A DNA stretch of 64,000 nucleotides from Auricularia sp. M13 (taxonomy: Eukaryota; Basidiomycota; Agaricomycetes; Auriculariales; Auriculariaceae). The notes under the pieces were generated by a model, which was given only the letters and a program-made list of their open reading frames with translations, searched no databases and was not told the DNA's origin. The stretch's first letter is position 1. Every line of letters starts with the position of its first letter. The stretch lies in assembly GCA_037042915.1 (NCBI GenBank), contig CM073193.1, forward strand, positions 1,240,001 to 1,304,000, in the 5' to 3' direction. The position numbers and the translations under genes are program-made. Shown here piece after piece: positions 43,703 through 56,800 of the stretch.

Positions 43703-46446
43703 CTATGCGAGGCCGGCAGCAACGCGCAGCGCGGGATAGCTCGGCGTTCCCAGTCCTGTGACCTGCACGCGCAAAGAATGAGCAAAGCCAGCAGGAAAGA
43801 AAACAGCGTCGACATACTGGATCCCATCCACCGCGGGCAGGGAAGCCGCTCGAGCCGCAGCCGGGGTTGCTCCCCTGCGTGATGTCAATGAACGCGTCCT
43901 TCGCGGGCCCGTAGAGCCACGGGTTCAGGAAGCCCAGCGGCGGCAGGCCCTTGCTGGCGCGCTCGTCGTTGAGCAGCGCGATGATGCTCGCGAAGACGGG
44001 CGAGCTCGCGCTGGTGCCCTGCACGCCGACCGTCTTCCCGCCGCTGATGATGGCGAAGCGCGTGCCGAGCGTCGACACGTCGGGGAACGCGCGCCCGCCG
44101 GCGTTGAACAGCCCGCGGTTCGTGTTGCCCAGCTCGCCGAGGTAGGAGGCCACGGCGGCGCGCTGGTACGAGGGCTGCTGGAAGACTTCAGAGAAGCCGC
44201 CCGAGCTGAAGGCTGCGGCGCGCTCGGGTGCGATGCCGTCTGTCGAGCCCACGGAGGTCAAGCTGAGCGAGGCGTCGGTGAGCAGACGTTGAGCCATGAA
44301 GATAAAGCAGCAGCGTACAATGGGCAACCGCTGGGGAACGTCGGCTGGAACTTCCCATCGCGCTCACACTCGCCGCGCGAGTCGCCTACGCCAGAGTCGC
44401 CCGACGCGAAGAGCACGCTGACGCCGCGCGCGCCCAGCTGCATGTACGCGTTGCACATGACCCTATCATCTCGTCAGACAAAGCAATGGCGCGGAATAGT
44501 ACAAAGCGTACTCGGCGACATCCTGACCGACATCGTCCTCGTCCTGGCCGTAGCTGGTCGTGAGGACCTGCGGCGGGCTGTCCTGGTCGAGCAGCTCCTG
44601 GATGGTGTCGAGGAAGCCATTCCCGCGGTTGCCCACGGTGATGAACGTCGCGGGAACGCCTGTCGCGATGCCGATGGTATACTGCAGATCCAAGTTCTGC
44701 AAAGAATAGAGCCCGTCAGCCACGGCGGCAAAGCGAGTCGGGAGCGCAGGACCGCAAACGCACCGCCTCGACGCCTGCCTGCGCAGGGTTCTGCGGGTTC
44801 TGTCCGCCGTTGATGCTCTCCGTCTTGAACGACGTGCCAGGGTCTGCAGCGTTCAAACAGCATCAGCGAAAGTTGCTGAACGAGCGACGTGCAGCGCCGT
44901 ACTGATGTCAGGCCGGAACTGGCGCAGGAAGCTCGTCAGGTCCGCTTGCTGTCCGAACTGGTTGATGTACGCCGTCACACTGCAGAAAGGATCAGAGAGC
45001 TTAGAAGAGACGTCGATGACGGGGCCGCTACTGACCCAATCTTGTTGCCGTTGTTGCGCGCGGGCGCTGTGGGGATTTCGTACAGCTGCTGCAGGCACTT
45101 TGGCGTAACGGTGCGCTTGCAATCGGCGTCTGTCTGGCCGGGCGTCGCGCGCGGAGGCGGGGTGTTGCCAGTGTTGGCGGGCGGCGGCGTATTCGTATTG
45201 TTCGGCGGGGGAGGAGCGACAGTCGTCGTAGAGGTCACAGGCGGCTCGGTCGACTGCTGGGGCGGGTCGACGGTGATGGTCGTCGTAATAGTCTTCGTCG
45301 AGCGCGTCTTGGTCGTGTGCTTCGGCTCGCCGGGGTTACGGATGATCGTCGTCGTGGGCGGGAGCACAGTCACGACGCCGCCGTGGCCGCCGTTGTTCAG
45401 CCCGTTCAGAATATCGCGAATCCAGGCGGGCAGGTCGGCAATGGTGCCGTTGAACACCGCTCCGGGGCCCTTGTGCACGATCACGCGCACGTTGCCGTCG
45501 CCGGGCGAGGGGAGCGTGCCGCCCAGCGTTGCATTGAGTTTCTGCAGAATTTGAGAAATGTCTTGCTGCGATGGCTGTTGTACCGCCGGTGCGTTGTTCA
45601 CGATGCGCGTAGTGTTGTGCACGATCACGCGAGGAGAACCGTGTCCGGAGGACTGCTGGAAACCGGCGCTCCGGAGGATATCGTCAAGCTGGCCAAGGTC
45701 GAATCGGCGCGCGAGCTCCGTGCTGGGCGGTGCGCGTTCTTCGAGCGGCAGCGAGCGCACGGTGCTGATAGGCATGGCATGCGGATTCAGAAAGCTATTT
45801 TGAGTGAAGGTGAGCATGAATGGGTTCCTATTTTCGCGCACAACACGCACGATGTGCCGGGCCAGACCGTCTTGATGTGGCCGCGCAGAGATACAGGAAT
45901 AGAATAGCTCAGCGTGCGCACGAGCGTCGAATTGCTCGACGTGTGCGCGAAGAGTTGATACTGAGCATTCAGCATCGTGTTGGCCGTGCGCGCGGGCACT
46001 TGGACTGCGAGCCAGTCGCCCGCGGAAGACGCCTTGGTGGCGTTCAAGCCGTGCTTAGACAGCCAGGTATCGACGGCCGCGCGAGTAGCATCGGTAGGTT
46101 GCGTAAATTTCTCTACCTGAAAAATAGGCGCAGTCAGCGAGTGTAGCGGTAACAGAACGTAGCTACGTACCTCCTCGCGCGTAAGGTACTGGCCGTACCG
46201 CGGGCTGCTCGGATCGCTGACCTCCTCGAGAGCGCGCTGCAGGCCGTCCGGGTCGCGCTGCGTGAGGCGGATGCGCATGTCGAGCGTATGCTCGTTCGCC
46301 GCGTTCGCGATCGCCACGAAGCCCTTCGCTGGACGGGTGCGCTGGGCGTGGACGTACATCGCCGTCTTTCCCGTCGGACTGGCGTCCGCTCGCGGCAGAG
46401 CGGCGATGAGCGCCAGCCCGGTCATGCAGAGCGTAAGGCGGGTCAT
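43703..46446 (-). CDS. sedolisin (S53) secreted protease, tripeptidyl-peptidase type
   Basis: Acid-active secreted serine-carboxyl peptidase made as a proenzyme. Nine exons: 46446-46171, 46116-45851, 45794-45036, 44979-44903, 44843-44764, 44696-44512, 44462-44319, 44262-43818 and 43762-43703; 763 residues; introns 49-67 nt. The start at 46,446 gives a signal peptide ([20 protein letters not shown]); an upstream in-frame ATG at 46,482 would bury it. The prodomain ([20 protein letters not shown]) is followed by an unusually long insert of about 170 residues rich in Thr/Pro. The catalytic domain then shows Glu and Asp in [11 protein letters not shown], the oxyanion Asp in [11 protein letters not shown], the nucleophile Ser in [11 protein letters not shown] and the calcium site near the end ([25 protein letters not shown]). 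All key residues are present, so it should be active. Confidence 0.95.
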
Positions 46447-47795
46447 GAGTTGACTGGTGTTGGAGTCGTTGACGCGGAGCAAAAAGTCAATCGGTCAACG
46501 AGTGAAAGGGTGTAGAAATGAATGAAGAGTGTGCAGGAATGTAATAAGCCACCCGGGGCTGCCGTGCAAGGAAGAGCAATGGAGGAAGGAACTGGGAACT
46601 GGGAGGGGAAGAGGGACAATGAGGCGCGCATCCGGGGATAATAAACCGCGCTGGTGCTCGGCGTTGTTCATGATCAGCCGTCGCCATGACAAGGGCTGGG
46701 CGAAAGCTCGTTCGGCTGTGGCCGAATAGAAAGTACAACAAAAGGGCGCGGGCGCTGTTGTCCCAACTTACAGCCACAGCTTGAAGTGCAACCATTGTAT
46801 TCCCTGGGGGCGCTGCCAGGGTCAAGGGACTGAGTTGACAGGAAAGACCTGTAGCATCGGTAACGCCGGGCATCAGGACCGCAGTTTTGGGACGCGGATC
46901 AACAGTGCAAGATCCAAGCTCGACGCCAAGATGAGCACGGGCCCGGGGTTGCGAGGATCTGCATCCAGGGCCACATGCTGTGCTGAGCGTAAGGGAGCGT
47001 ATTATCCTTCCTATTAGTTATTCCTGAGCTCGTCGATGATTTGACAAGCCCAGTTATAGCAACATTGGCACCGTTATCCAGACGTCACTGTAGAGCTCGC
47101 TTCTCGGGTCGTCTCGACTTAGCACGACCGTCTGCCACATTTCCTCCGAGAGAACTGCTTCCGATTAGCGTGCCTGGAGGCGCGCCCCCGCCATGCTGGA
47201 ACAGCAGTCATAACCCGAGGCAATGCCGCCGGAATCCAACACTCTAACCCCATCGAGTACTTTTGCCCGGTGCGGCTGCTGGTGAGTTCTGGCCTCAAGA
47301 TTAGAACATGTTCGCACCCGCGTCAATATAGCGATCCAAGGAGGCGCATCTCAGCCCTGGTCCAAATGCGCTCATCTCTGCCAGAATCGGGACGCTACTC
47401 ACGGCCGGCACACCATACTTGACTTGGCAAGCGAGGGCCCAAACCAAAGCTGCCTATGATTGCGACACAGGTTTTTGGAAGACCGCCCCTGCGCGTCTTC
47501 AGGGACATCAGGCATCTCAGTCTGGAAAAGGGTGTTGTAGGCGTTGGTTTCGGGGTAGACACGTGTGCCCAACGTTCCCGACGGCGCCGATGTCTCGAGG
47601 CACCTGCTCTTTTCCGTCGCCGTACAGTGAGAACCTCATTTCGCACCGTAGCATCGGGTTTGTTACATCTAAGGGTTCCGCCACACCTGGAGCGCGCACA
47701 AAGTGAAGGTGACGGCTCCGATTGCGGAGTTCAGGACTCCTCGCAGACCATCATCATCAGGCCTCTTGCAGACACCATTTTGCTCTCGAACACTC
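46447..47795. other. divergent intergenic region; no gene supported
   Basis: Lies between two divergently transcribed genes (sedolisin on minus, DUF6535 on plus) and should hold both promoters. Only short chance frames seen. Confidence 0.4.
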
Positions 47796-50700
47796 ATGAG
47801 CACCACCTCCGATACTCCAAGCGGGGCCGCAACGCCTTTTCCCGCGACTGCAGCCGCTGGAGCGACAGCTGTTGACCCAGGAATACCATCGTCGCCAGCG
47901 TCGCAGCACGCGGTGCAGCGTCCCGAACCCGGTACTACAAGCAGCATTACGTCTCCCATCGAGGTTGTTGTAACTCTTCCTGCAGCTGCAGCCACAGGAC
48001 CGACGACCGATGGACGACCGGGAACGGCTCCGTCGCCAAGATCACAGTCGCGAGGCTCGCAGCAGGCCCAAGAGGCTGTCCCTCCTCTTCCAGTGCCCAG
48101 GTACTTAGATCCCAATTGGATCAAAGAAGGCACGTAATCTAGGCACTTAATACGTCTATTATCTAGTATTAATTCACTAATTTAGGTGTCCCCGACACGC
48201 AATTCTACAAGGACTACCCGCCTGATGCGTGGGGTCAGGAGGCTTCTCCCAATGCGCGCGTGTGGAAGATATACCGCGATGAGATGACTCATGCGGACGC
48301 TGAAACGCTCGAATCTTGGAACGGCACCCTAGATGTGCTTCTCATCTTTGTGAGTGCTGCGCTGCTTGTCCCTGGACCGCTACATCGAGCTAATTATCAC
48401 TGTGCCGTATCATAGGCTGGTCTTTTCTCTGCAGTGTCTACCGCGTTCATTATCGAGTCCTACAAGTCTCTGCAGCCGGACTACACTCAATACGTGGCCA
48501 ATTTCCTCTACGAGGCGGCGAGGACCAATGCCGCCCTCAATGGTGCTCTAGAGCCATCCATTGCTGGCTCCTTGGGCCCTCCTGACAGCTATGTTCACCC
48601 TTCCACGACGCAACGCTGGACGAACGGGCTGTGGTTCACCAGCTTGGTGATCAGTCTCACCGTCGCACTGCTGAGCATCATGATCAAGCAATGGCTTGAT
48701 GAATACCGTGCGCGCACCACGCGCTCTGCACCGTCTCTCAGGGCTTGGGCACACCGTCATCAGATATACTACCCCGGTCTTAACAGGTGGGGGGTCCCGG
48801 CCCTCATCTCACTGTTGCCGCTTCTTTTGCACGTTTCGCTGTTTCTGTTCTTTACTGGATTGGTTCTCTTTCTTCGCCCTCTGGACGGCGCGATCGCGGA
48901 TACGCTGCTGGGGATTCTCGCGTTCACGCTGCTTTTCTATGTGCTATCTCTCGTGCTTCCGTCCTGGTGTATTGATTGCCCTTCTTACACACCGCTGCTT
49001 GCTCAAGCACGGTCTCTGATCACCTGCGGTCTCAAACTACTGCTTCACTTCAGCAAGGTAGTTTTGGTCCGGGCCGACTCTGACAGTCTCGACTCCACAT
49101 CAGGCCGTGTCCTTCGCTGGTTGAACGAGCTGTTCATACGCAGTAAGCAGCGCTTTTCCCGAGAGACGAACACTATCAGTGTTCAACAGTTCGACCTCGA
49201 TGGTAGAGCCATTACCACGCTTCTCGTATCGACCAACGACCCAGACATCGTTGATGCCGGCGTCGAGGCCATCGGTGCCATATCTGCAGAATCCACCCTC
49301 GAGGTCGTTGTGCGGGACATACCAAAGAACGTTATAGACGATCGCACTCTGCGGGACTTTTTGAACACAGGCGCCACCTCCAGCGCATTCGCTATCACGA
49401 CTGATGCACGCCGTGCGAACAATGTTGTCCCTCGCAATGATACGCACGAGGCCCGACGATCCTTACGCTCCCCTCTTATATTGCCACCCAGCTGTGGACC
49501 TGACCGACCTGTACCCGTTTCTCGGTCTGGAGGGCACAATGATCCAGTTGATGGTAGCCAACTCCTCTGAGGACTGTTTCAGACGTCTTGTTGCTTCATT
49601 TCGCGAACGGCTCTCCGTTCATGTCCTCGAGCGGATATTTCAAATGGAGAGCCACCAGATTAGCCGTCCTACTCAACCCACAATGCACGCACAGTCAAAT
49701 TCCGCGTTAAATCGTGCAACATGCCTCATGTTCCTCCGCAGGATGCATACAAAGGCGTCTCTGTTTTTCCTTCAGGAACATCATAGGGCCTGTTTTCTGC
49801 TGGCATTCTGCGCCAGTGACTTCGCACAGGCAGAATCACACGAACGAGCATTAGCGCTGCGGTTCGTGCTCGGCGCATTTGACCGTGATTTGTCGACACG
49901 GTCCCAGGATGCCTTGAAAACCTTGGACAGCCTATTCGCTATACTCGCCAATCACGTGGTGCTCCTTGACGAAGAAACTGCTCGCTCCTTTGTGCATCAT
50001 CTTGGCTTGGTGTCCCAGTCAATGACGACTTTGACACAACCAATACAGTGGGAACAAATTACTAACCTGGCAGCCTTTGCACAGTCTCCCACGTTTGAGC
50101 GGTACGCTTCCCGCACCGCTATCGAGGTTTACATGACACTGCTACAAGGGGTCATTCCTCCTTTCGGCAAGGAGGAAGAGTCTATTCAGCAGTATAGGGC
50201 GTGTATTGCCACACTCCTGAAGCTCAGATGCAATCCAGGGTTGTCATCCGGCACTGAAAGCTTTTCGGTGCCTCTCGCCCTGTTCAACTATGCTGCTCGT
50301 ATCCTCGGTCTCTCACTGGTACTGAGGGGAAGGCATTTTCTCGAGCGCACATCCGATAATGTGCTCTTGAAATTGCTTCAAACTGCAGGCACATTGGCTT
50401 CTCGTGTGGGCGAACCGGTCTTTATGTGGCACGAATCCGCTGAGGTGCTTTCTTGTCTCTTGTGCAGCAGACAGCGCTTCCAGCCTCTTTCCGCTGGACT
50501 AGTCGAATGCTTTTTCACCGGCCCGTTGTTGACGAATCAGTTCCACGATATGATGGTATCGAGTCTCTGGCCGAATCGTCGGCGAATTTTGAGGCTCGCA
50601 AAGCATTGCGCACGACTCTCGCTGGACGATATGTTGCGCATCTGCGACGAGCTGGAGGCTCCCACGGACGGCCGAGCCGCTCTTGGAGAGGACGAGCTCG

Positions 50701-50888
50701 CTGTTGTGCGCGACATTCGTCGTAAACTACAGCCTTGTGGCGACCTGCTCGAAGAGTGCGATCCATCCTGCGGCTGCATGCTACAACCCGAAGTCCAACT
50801 TCCCGCAGAGCCAACGACTCCAACCACGCGATGGAGAAACCGCATTCTTGCCAGTCGCATCGCAGGCCCCTCCAAGTCCGCAGTGTGA
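47796..50888 (+). CDS. DUF6535-family membrane protein, with one apparent frame break
   Basis: A basidiomycete-specific family of unknown function. Exon 1 (47796-48129) encodes a Ser/Pro/Ala-rich N terminus, exon 2 (48186-48349) DTQFYKDYPPDAWGQ... to WNGTLDVLLIF, and exon 3 starts at 48,416. The DUF6535 core (AGLFSAVSTAFIIESYKSLQ, WTNGLWFTSLVISL, IMIKQWLDEY) has three to four membrane segments at about 48,640-48,960. Continuity of exons 1 and 2 requires a GC-AG intron (48130-48185); exon 2 to 3 is GT-AG (48350-48415). The first frame runs on to 49,570, but the family-like C-terminal part (RLMHAVRTML, DLTDLYPFLGLEG and onward to 50,888) is in another frame, open only after a TGA near 49,360. 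No normal-sized intron fits, so there is a small indel between about 49,360 and 49,400, or a sequence error. Confidence 0.75.
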
Positions 50889-51247
50889 TGGGGAGTATCA
50901 GGACAGACGTATCCTTGATAACGATCCATTGTGTCTATAATTCATGTAGTTCACATTAATACGAGCGACGATGTGGATATAACGAAGATGCAATTGACAA
51001 GCGCACGGAAGCATGGTAAGAATACATGACGATGATAGTGCAGACCCGTTCCCAGAAGCCAAACAAACCGATAACTATGAACTACGACGACGCGCGAGAT
51101 AAGCTATCATAATGGATACAGAGAGGGGGTATACCGCCCGACTCGAAGTTGGGTACGCCCATCGAATCGGAAAGGGGGGTTTCATCCCCTCGAGTCGAAT
51201 GCCGAAAAAGATTTGACTTGAATCTATGAGGGAAAGGTGTATGGTTT
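50889..51247. other. convergent intergenic region; nothing seen
   Basis: About 360 bp between the ends of the DUF6535 gene (plus) and the carboxylesterase gene (minus). No repeat or frame of interest. Confidence 0.5.
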
Positions 51248-53429
51248 CTACGCGCGCCACGCAGCGCGCATCTCCTCGAGCGCGAGCTCGGCCAGGCCGA
51301 TCTGCGCGGCCCGCCATGGGTCGACGACGCGCGATCCGCCCTCAGCGTCGCTGCGCAGCTCGAGCGCGGAGGGGTAGCGCGGCCAGTCGTCGCCTGAGAA
51401 TCGTTGAACATCAATTTAATGCGAAGAGCTGGCAAGACGAAAACGTACCAGGCACCCCCGCCGCGACGAAGCGTATCCAGCGGTCGGTCATCTCGAAGCC
51501 CATGCCCGTCTCCTGCGGCCAGAAGAGCGCAGGAATTTCGGCGCCGTGCGTGACTAGAATACGTCAGCGCGACGAAGGCAATAGTGATGAAGGATGCAAA
51601 AGCAAGTGCTGACCTTTGCGGTCCCCGCGACCGTGGGCGTATAAGAAGTACCACGCGCCAACAAGGCGCGCCATGCGCCGCACGGGTGCTTGGAACCACA
51701 CGTCGCCGAGTATCGCGGCGGCGCGCTCGCGGGGGTCGCCGTGCTGCTCGGCATAGCCGTCCCACAGCGTGTCCGCGCGCACCGACGAGTTGAACGTGCG
51801 CGCGAGCATCACCAGCGCATCGCCGTCTGTCTGCACCCCGCGCGGTACAAACTGCACACCTGGTGTCGCAGTAAGCATTGACGCCTCAAAGAGTCATGAA
51901 AACCGGTTTGTGCGTACCCTCGTCGACATTCGCGCCGACCAACACCCGCTTGCCCGCCACACCGCGCTGGACGGCGCTCGCCCAGTCCACGCGGATAGTC
52001 AGGCCGTCGACGCTCGGCGCCCACGGGAACTGCGTGTACGCGCCCAGGTCGAGCGGCGGCGCGTCCATGACGGCGCGATGAGCCGCGAGGAGCGACAAGG
52101 GGTCTGCGCTGCGCAGACATGCCATTGCGCGCGAGATGCCCACCGCGCGCGAGGTTCGCGACCTCGCATGCTGTTGGTGCTGGACAGTGCATCCCGCCGC
52201 TGCGGCGAACGCGTGAAAGTACGGCTGACGGACGACCGGGTGGAAGAGTGGGAGCCTAATGGGTGGAACGTGAGTCAGCGCTTGCTCGGTGCTCTGAGTA
52301 GTGCACGCACGTATCAGGCCCGCCGCTGTGCAGCATAACGCCCGCGAACATGTCGCGTAGAGATTCGTCGGCGACGAGATGCCAAATGCTCATCGCGCCG
52401 GCACTCTGTCCGGCGAGCACGATACGTTGCGGGTCGCCGCCCGCCGCGCGTGCGAGCACCGTGTGCGTGAAGCGCAATCCGAGTGCAATGTCGCGCAGAC
52501 CGAGATTAAGAGCGTCAATGTCAAGCGACTGAGACCATGGACCAAGGCGGTAGTTAAGCGAGACGACGATGAGCGGCTGACCGAGCTGCACAGAGCGCGC
52601 CACGATGGCGGTCGCGTTATAGATGGACGCCGTGCCCGCTGTAAGATTCGCATTAGCAGCCTGACATTGACGACATGCAGGGACGCAATTGAATTGGAAG
52701 GACTTGCATTGGAAGCCGCCGCCGTAAACCCAAAACATGACAGGGAGGGCAGCGTCCAAGCGCACGGCGGGCCGAAAGACATTGATTGTCAGACAGTCTT
52801 CGGACATGTCGCTCACTGGGCGCGACACGCTCGGCGTCTGCATGCAGCGCTTGCCGAAGGTGCGCGCGTCCGCGAAGCCATCTGCTTGCGCGGGGTAAGG
52901 TTCTGGAGGCGCGAACCGTCGGGGACCGAGCGGTGGCATTGCGTACGGGATCCCTGTTCGCGAAGCCAGTCAGTCGCATGCCTACGGGCTGCACAATATT
53001 CATACCACCGAAGAACTCGACGCCAGATTGCTCGTACAATGCGCCCTCGTAGAGTATGCCGCCCACCCATAGCCGAGGAACAGACGCGAGGCCCTGCAGC
53101 GCGGCGTGATGAAGGGTGCCCATACCGAGCGGGCTGATGGAGAGCGCCATGCTCGAGCCTCCGTAGTAGTGCACGGCAGAGAGCATAAGTACGGCCACCA
53201 GCGCGCAGGCTGCCACCGTCTTAGTACAGGGCGTGAGCAGCCGCGGGCGAAGATTACGTTTCGCGCTCTTCTGCCACGCCGACCCTCTGCGCTCAAAGTC
53301 CGGGCGCTCGGCATCGTCAGCGGGGTATCGCGACGGGCGGCGCATCCTGGAGTCCGTGGAGGAGAATGTGAGCGAGCCGCTGGGCGACACGGCCGTTGGC
53401 GAGCGCGGGGACACGGGCGAGAAGGGCAT
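51248..53429 (-). CDS. type-B carboxylesterase/lipase with N-terminal membrane anchor
   Basis: Alpha/beta-hydrolase that cleaves carboxylic esters. Six exons: 53429-53006, 52953-52311, 52255-51918, 51859-51614, 51553-51449 and 51393-51248; 633 residues; introns 52-60 nt, phases agree. The start at 53,429 (MPFSPVSPRSPTAVS) leads a Ser/Pro/Arg-rich tail of about 60 residues, then one hydrophobic segment (TVAACALVAVLMLSAVHYYG), which predicts a type II membrane protein. The catalytic domain shows GIPYAMPPLGPRRF, the family signature SEDCLTINVFRP, the oxyanion loop YGGGF and the nucleophile elbow GQSAGA; the acid residue is probably in NVDEG and the histidine in VTHGAEIP. A Cys-rich insert (QCKSFQFNCVPACRQCQ) after the oxyanion loop is read as coding because frame and phase hold; an unspliced reading is not certain. 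Confidence 0.92.
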
Positions 53430-53573
53430 TTGGGGGCAAGCCAGACCAATACTATAAAACCGTTTTCGATCACCGACGCAAAGGAACGGCGGGACAGAAT
53501 TAGAACGAATGGATAGGGTACAAGACTGAGCGGTGTAGCGTCGGGACTGCGCGTGATCGCGCCCGCGCCCTTT

Positions 53574-53595
53574 CATCACGAAATCCGGCCGGATC
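53574..53595 (+). repeat. left 22-bp inverted repeat of the Plavaka element
   Basis: Exact reverse complement of 60,992-61,013. The inner 12 bp (ATCCGGCCGGAT) is itself palindromic; the outer nine or so bases (CATCACGAA) make the pair specific. Confidence 0.75.
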
Positions 53596-53859
53596 TGGTA
53601 CAGCGTTGCGGAGTTGATAAGTTTCCGCAAAGGCTTGTGCCACCTTGCAGCGCATTGCCAGCCGTCGCAAGATCTTCGTGAGAGTTCGGACGGTCTTGAA
53701 AGGCAGATAATCCTTGTATGTACCTTGCACTGCATGATAATAATATGAGAAGAATTGTACTGCATTACAGTCTCTTTATGATGCTTACATTTGCATTGTC
53801 GTCGCTCTTTTGCACGCACAGACGTCCTGAAACGCGTGTAATGGCTACTGAAAAAAAGT

Positions 53860-56800
53860 TCATACAAAGAAATCTAGGTCATATAGATCGTCTTCCATGG
53901 CCATGTCGTCCTCCTCCGACTCAATATCCGAGTCGTTGTCTTCGTCCGATGCCTCTGTCCCACGAGAGGGCTCGTCCATATCATCGTCCGGTGCTTCTTC
54001 GTTAGCGGTTGGATCCTCAGGCTGCTGTTCTGTCAGTGGAAGCACGTTGTCCGCCGGATCATTGACCGCCAACTCGTCCGCGACGGCGGTCCTGCGTACA
54101 GTACTCGCCACCTGAACATGAGCTCCTGTGAGTGATGTGTGTCCAATGCCGCCGCCTCTATATCGCATAAAGAGGTCGCGATCAGACCAGCTGCAGGACT
54201 GCTCAGCGGAAGAGAGCTCAAGTAGTGGCCCACATACCGCATCACGTAGTACCATTTCCAGTTCTCTGGCTGCTTTCCAAGACTGACGGACAAGCGGCGC
54301 GTCTCATGGGCGAATGCGGGCACTATGTGGCAGGCCCTGAGGATGTGACGAGGGTCGACAAAGCCATACTCGTTCTCGCTGTCCCAGCCGAGACGTGTTA
54401 GGCGAGGGGACCATTACGTTCGCAGGCGCTGAGATCTCGACCAAACCAGTGCACGTGAAGAAACACAAGCCGTTGAGGTGCTGCTGGCGAGCCTCGAATC
54501 GTGTGGTACGCTTTGACATGGTATATGCCAAGTACCCGAGCGTACCAGTAAGGGTGCCCGTCCTGGGAGTCTTCCTCGTGCGACCGAAGCATAATATCGC
54601 ACCGGTCGGTATGGCTGCGAATGAAGTCCTCGCCTTGCCGTACATCGTACGTTGTGTACTTGACGTGCAGGTCGTGATGTTCGTACATCCGCCGATCCAC
54701 GATCACGACTTGTGCGCGCTCCTGATCTGAATATGCTGTCTCGTCGCCGTTATATTCGGCGTTGAGTAGCCTTCCGAGCAGGTGATTCCGCAACTTGGTT
54801 GTAAATCCCTGCCCGGCATAAGTTACGGAACAACATCCTCAATCGCCAGCGCACCTCAACTGCTCGTTGACCGGCGCGCTTCTTGACCCAATCACCGATA
54901 ATTTCGAACTCTTTCTCCCGGAGAGATACGCTGTACGATAGCCCCCCCTCTTCGGAGTCGGGTAGGGGAACTGAATCGGCCTTGGGTAGTGGTGCCAGGC
55001 TGCGTTCCGCGCGAGCAACAATCCTTGCGGTGTTTGACTGAATGCGCTCCATCTCACCCATCTGCGAGGTCGCGTCGCGCTTATTGCTGCGCCGGTAACG
55101 CTCCTTTAACTCCGGGTGAGTATTCTCAGTCTATTAATCCATACAGAGAGCAATAAGTAGCGTCCGAACAGCAAGTCAAGTACACACCAATAACGTCGAG
55201 TATGATTCCGTTGTACCATACTCCTCGATCGTAGGTGCGTAGTCGCCGAGTGCATGCATCTTGTATGTATTCATGTTGAATGTTTTCTCTTTGGGTCCTT
55301 TGGAAGCGGCCGGCGGTGCACCTTGCGCTGACGCTGACTCGCGCGCTTCCCGGCGATTTCGCGACGCCTTTTCTCGTGGTAGCTCTGTGGTTTTGAACGC
55401 GCTGCAAGTCTCGGATACAAAGAAGCGAAGCTGAGCACCGAGGTCGCGAGTCGCATCACGCAAAGCTTGGAGCGTGTCTTCGGTGTGCAGCCGCAGCTTT
55501 GCCAGCGCGTGCCATTCGGCCAGGATGTACAGCAGTGTTAGCACGATTGTGTTGTGCGGCTCGGGGAGTAAACCCTCGAAAGCAGGGATTGCACACTGTA
55601 AAGATTGTAAGCACAGTTTGAAGATCCTGCCAGCTATCCGAACCTGAAGGATGTCTTCAAAGTTATGCGCGGCAAGCTGTTTTAATTCAGATACGTTATT
55701 CTTGAAGCGCCGTATTGAGAATCGCGCAAACACTGGAATTTGACGAAATCTGCGGCCCATGCACGTCAGAAAGTGCAACAGCTACCCCACAGACTGTGCA
55801 CTTACCTCCGATCCAATTCCTCGAGTAAGCGAGGGTCTTGGGCCTGAAGCAGGCGAAGCAAGTGCATCAACAGCGATTTCCATACACCAAGCTCGACTTC
55901 ATGCAGAAGATCGACGGTGAATAGGTTGAAGATCGAAAATGAAGGATGAATGGACTTCAATGTAGAAAATGCGTTCTTGCAGGCGATTAGATGTGAAAGT
56001 ATGCACAAATCTGTCCAAACTTACCTTGGTGGCAACGTAGGACATCGGCTTGAGAAGGTTCTCCACGGCGGTGCTCTTCAGACCGCAGATCCCTCGACGA
56101 ATCCAGCCAACGACCTTGTTTACGCAGTTTGTCCAGACGGTATTGTGCTCGCGCTTACTGGCCACGCGCAGCTCGTCGTCAGAAGCGGTGCCAACACTTT
56201 GAATATCGGCTTTCTTCACCGTGCAGCGGGGACAAGGGCAGTCCCCATTATCGAAGCGTAGCCAACAGCATTCTTCGGAAGGTAAGACAACTGAGATATG
56301 AGAAGAAATACCTGCGACTTACTTCTCCGGATAATCCGCGATGTAGGAAAAGAATCGTGGGTAGAAACGGCGAGTGATGCCGTCCTGGCATTGAACGAGG
56401 AACCCATGCGCATAGGCGTCCTTGAACTCGTCATCGAGAATGTATTGCCAGCAGCCCTGCATCAAATCGCGCCTGAGATGCGCGAGAAGGTTGCGTTTTG
56501 CTGACTTCGGGATCTCCATCTTATTGATCTCGTCGTTTATAGAGTCAGGCAACTGTAGAGCCGCTCAGTGATCGAGACGTCGGCACACAAACAAACATAC
56601 CTTAGGAAATGAAGCAAAGTGATGCATGGCATGAGCGCTCTTCTCCAGACGGGTGTTCTTGCTCTGGTTGCCGCACCCAGTGTATCCAGGCCAACCGCTT
56701 GCCGTGCCAAACTGCGCAAGGTGCGTACCATCCGATCCCTGCATCAGGAGCAGCACACAGCGCTCTACGTTGTCGCTAGGGTCGCGGGGAAGCTTCTGGA

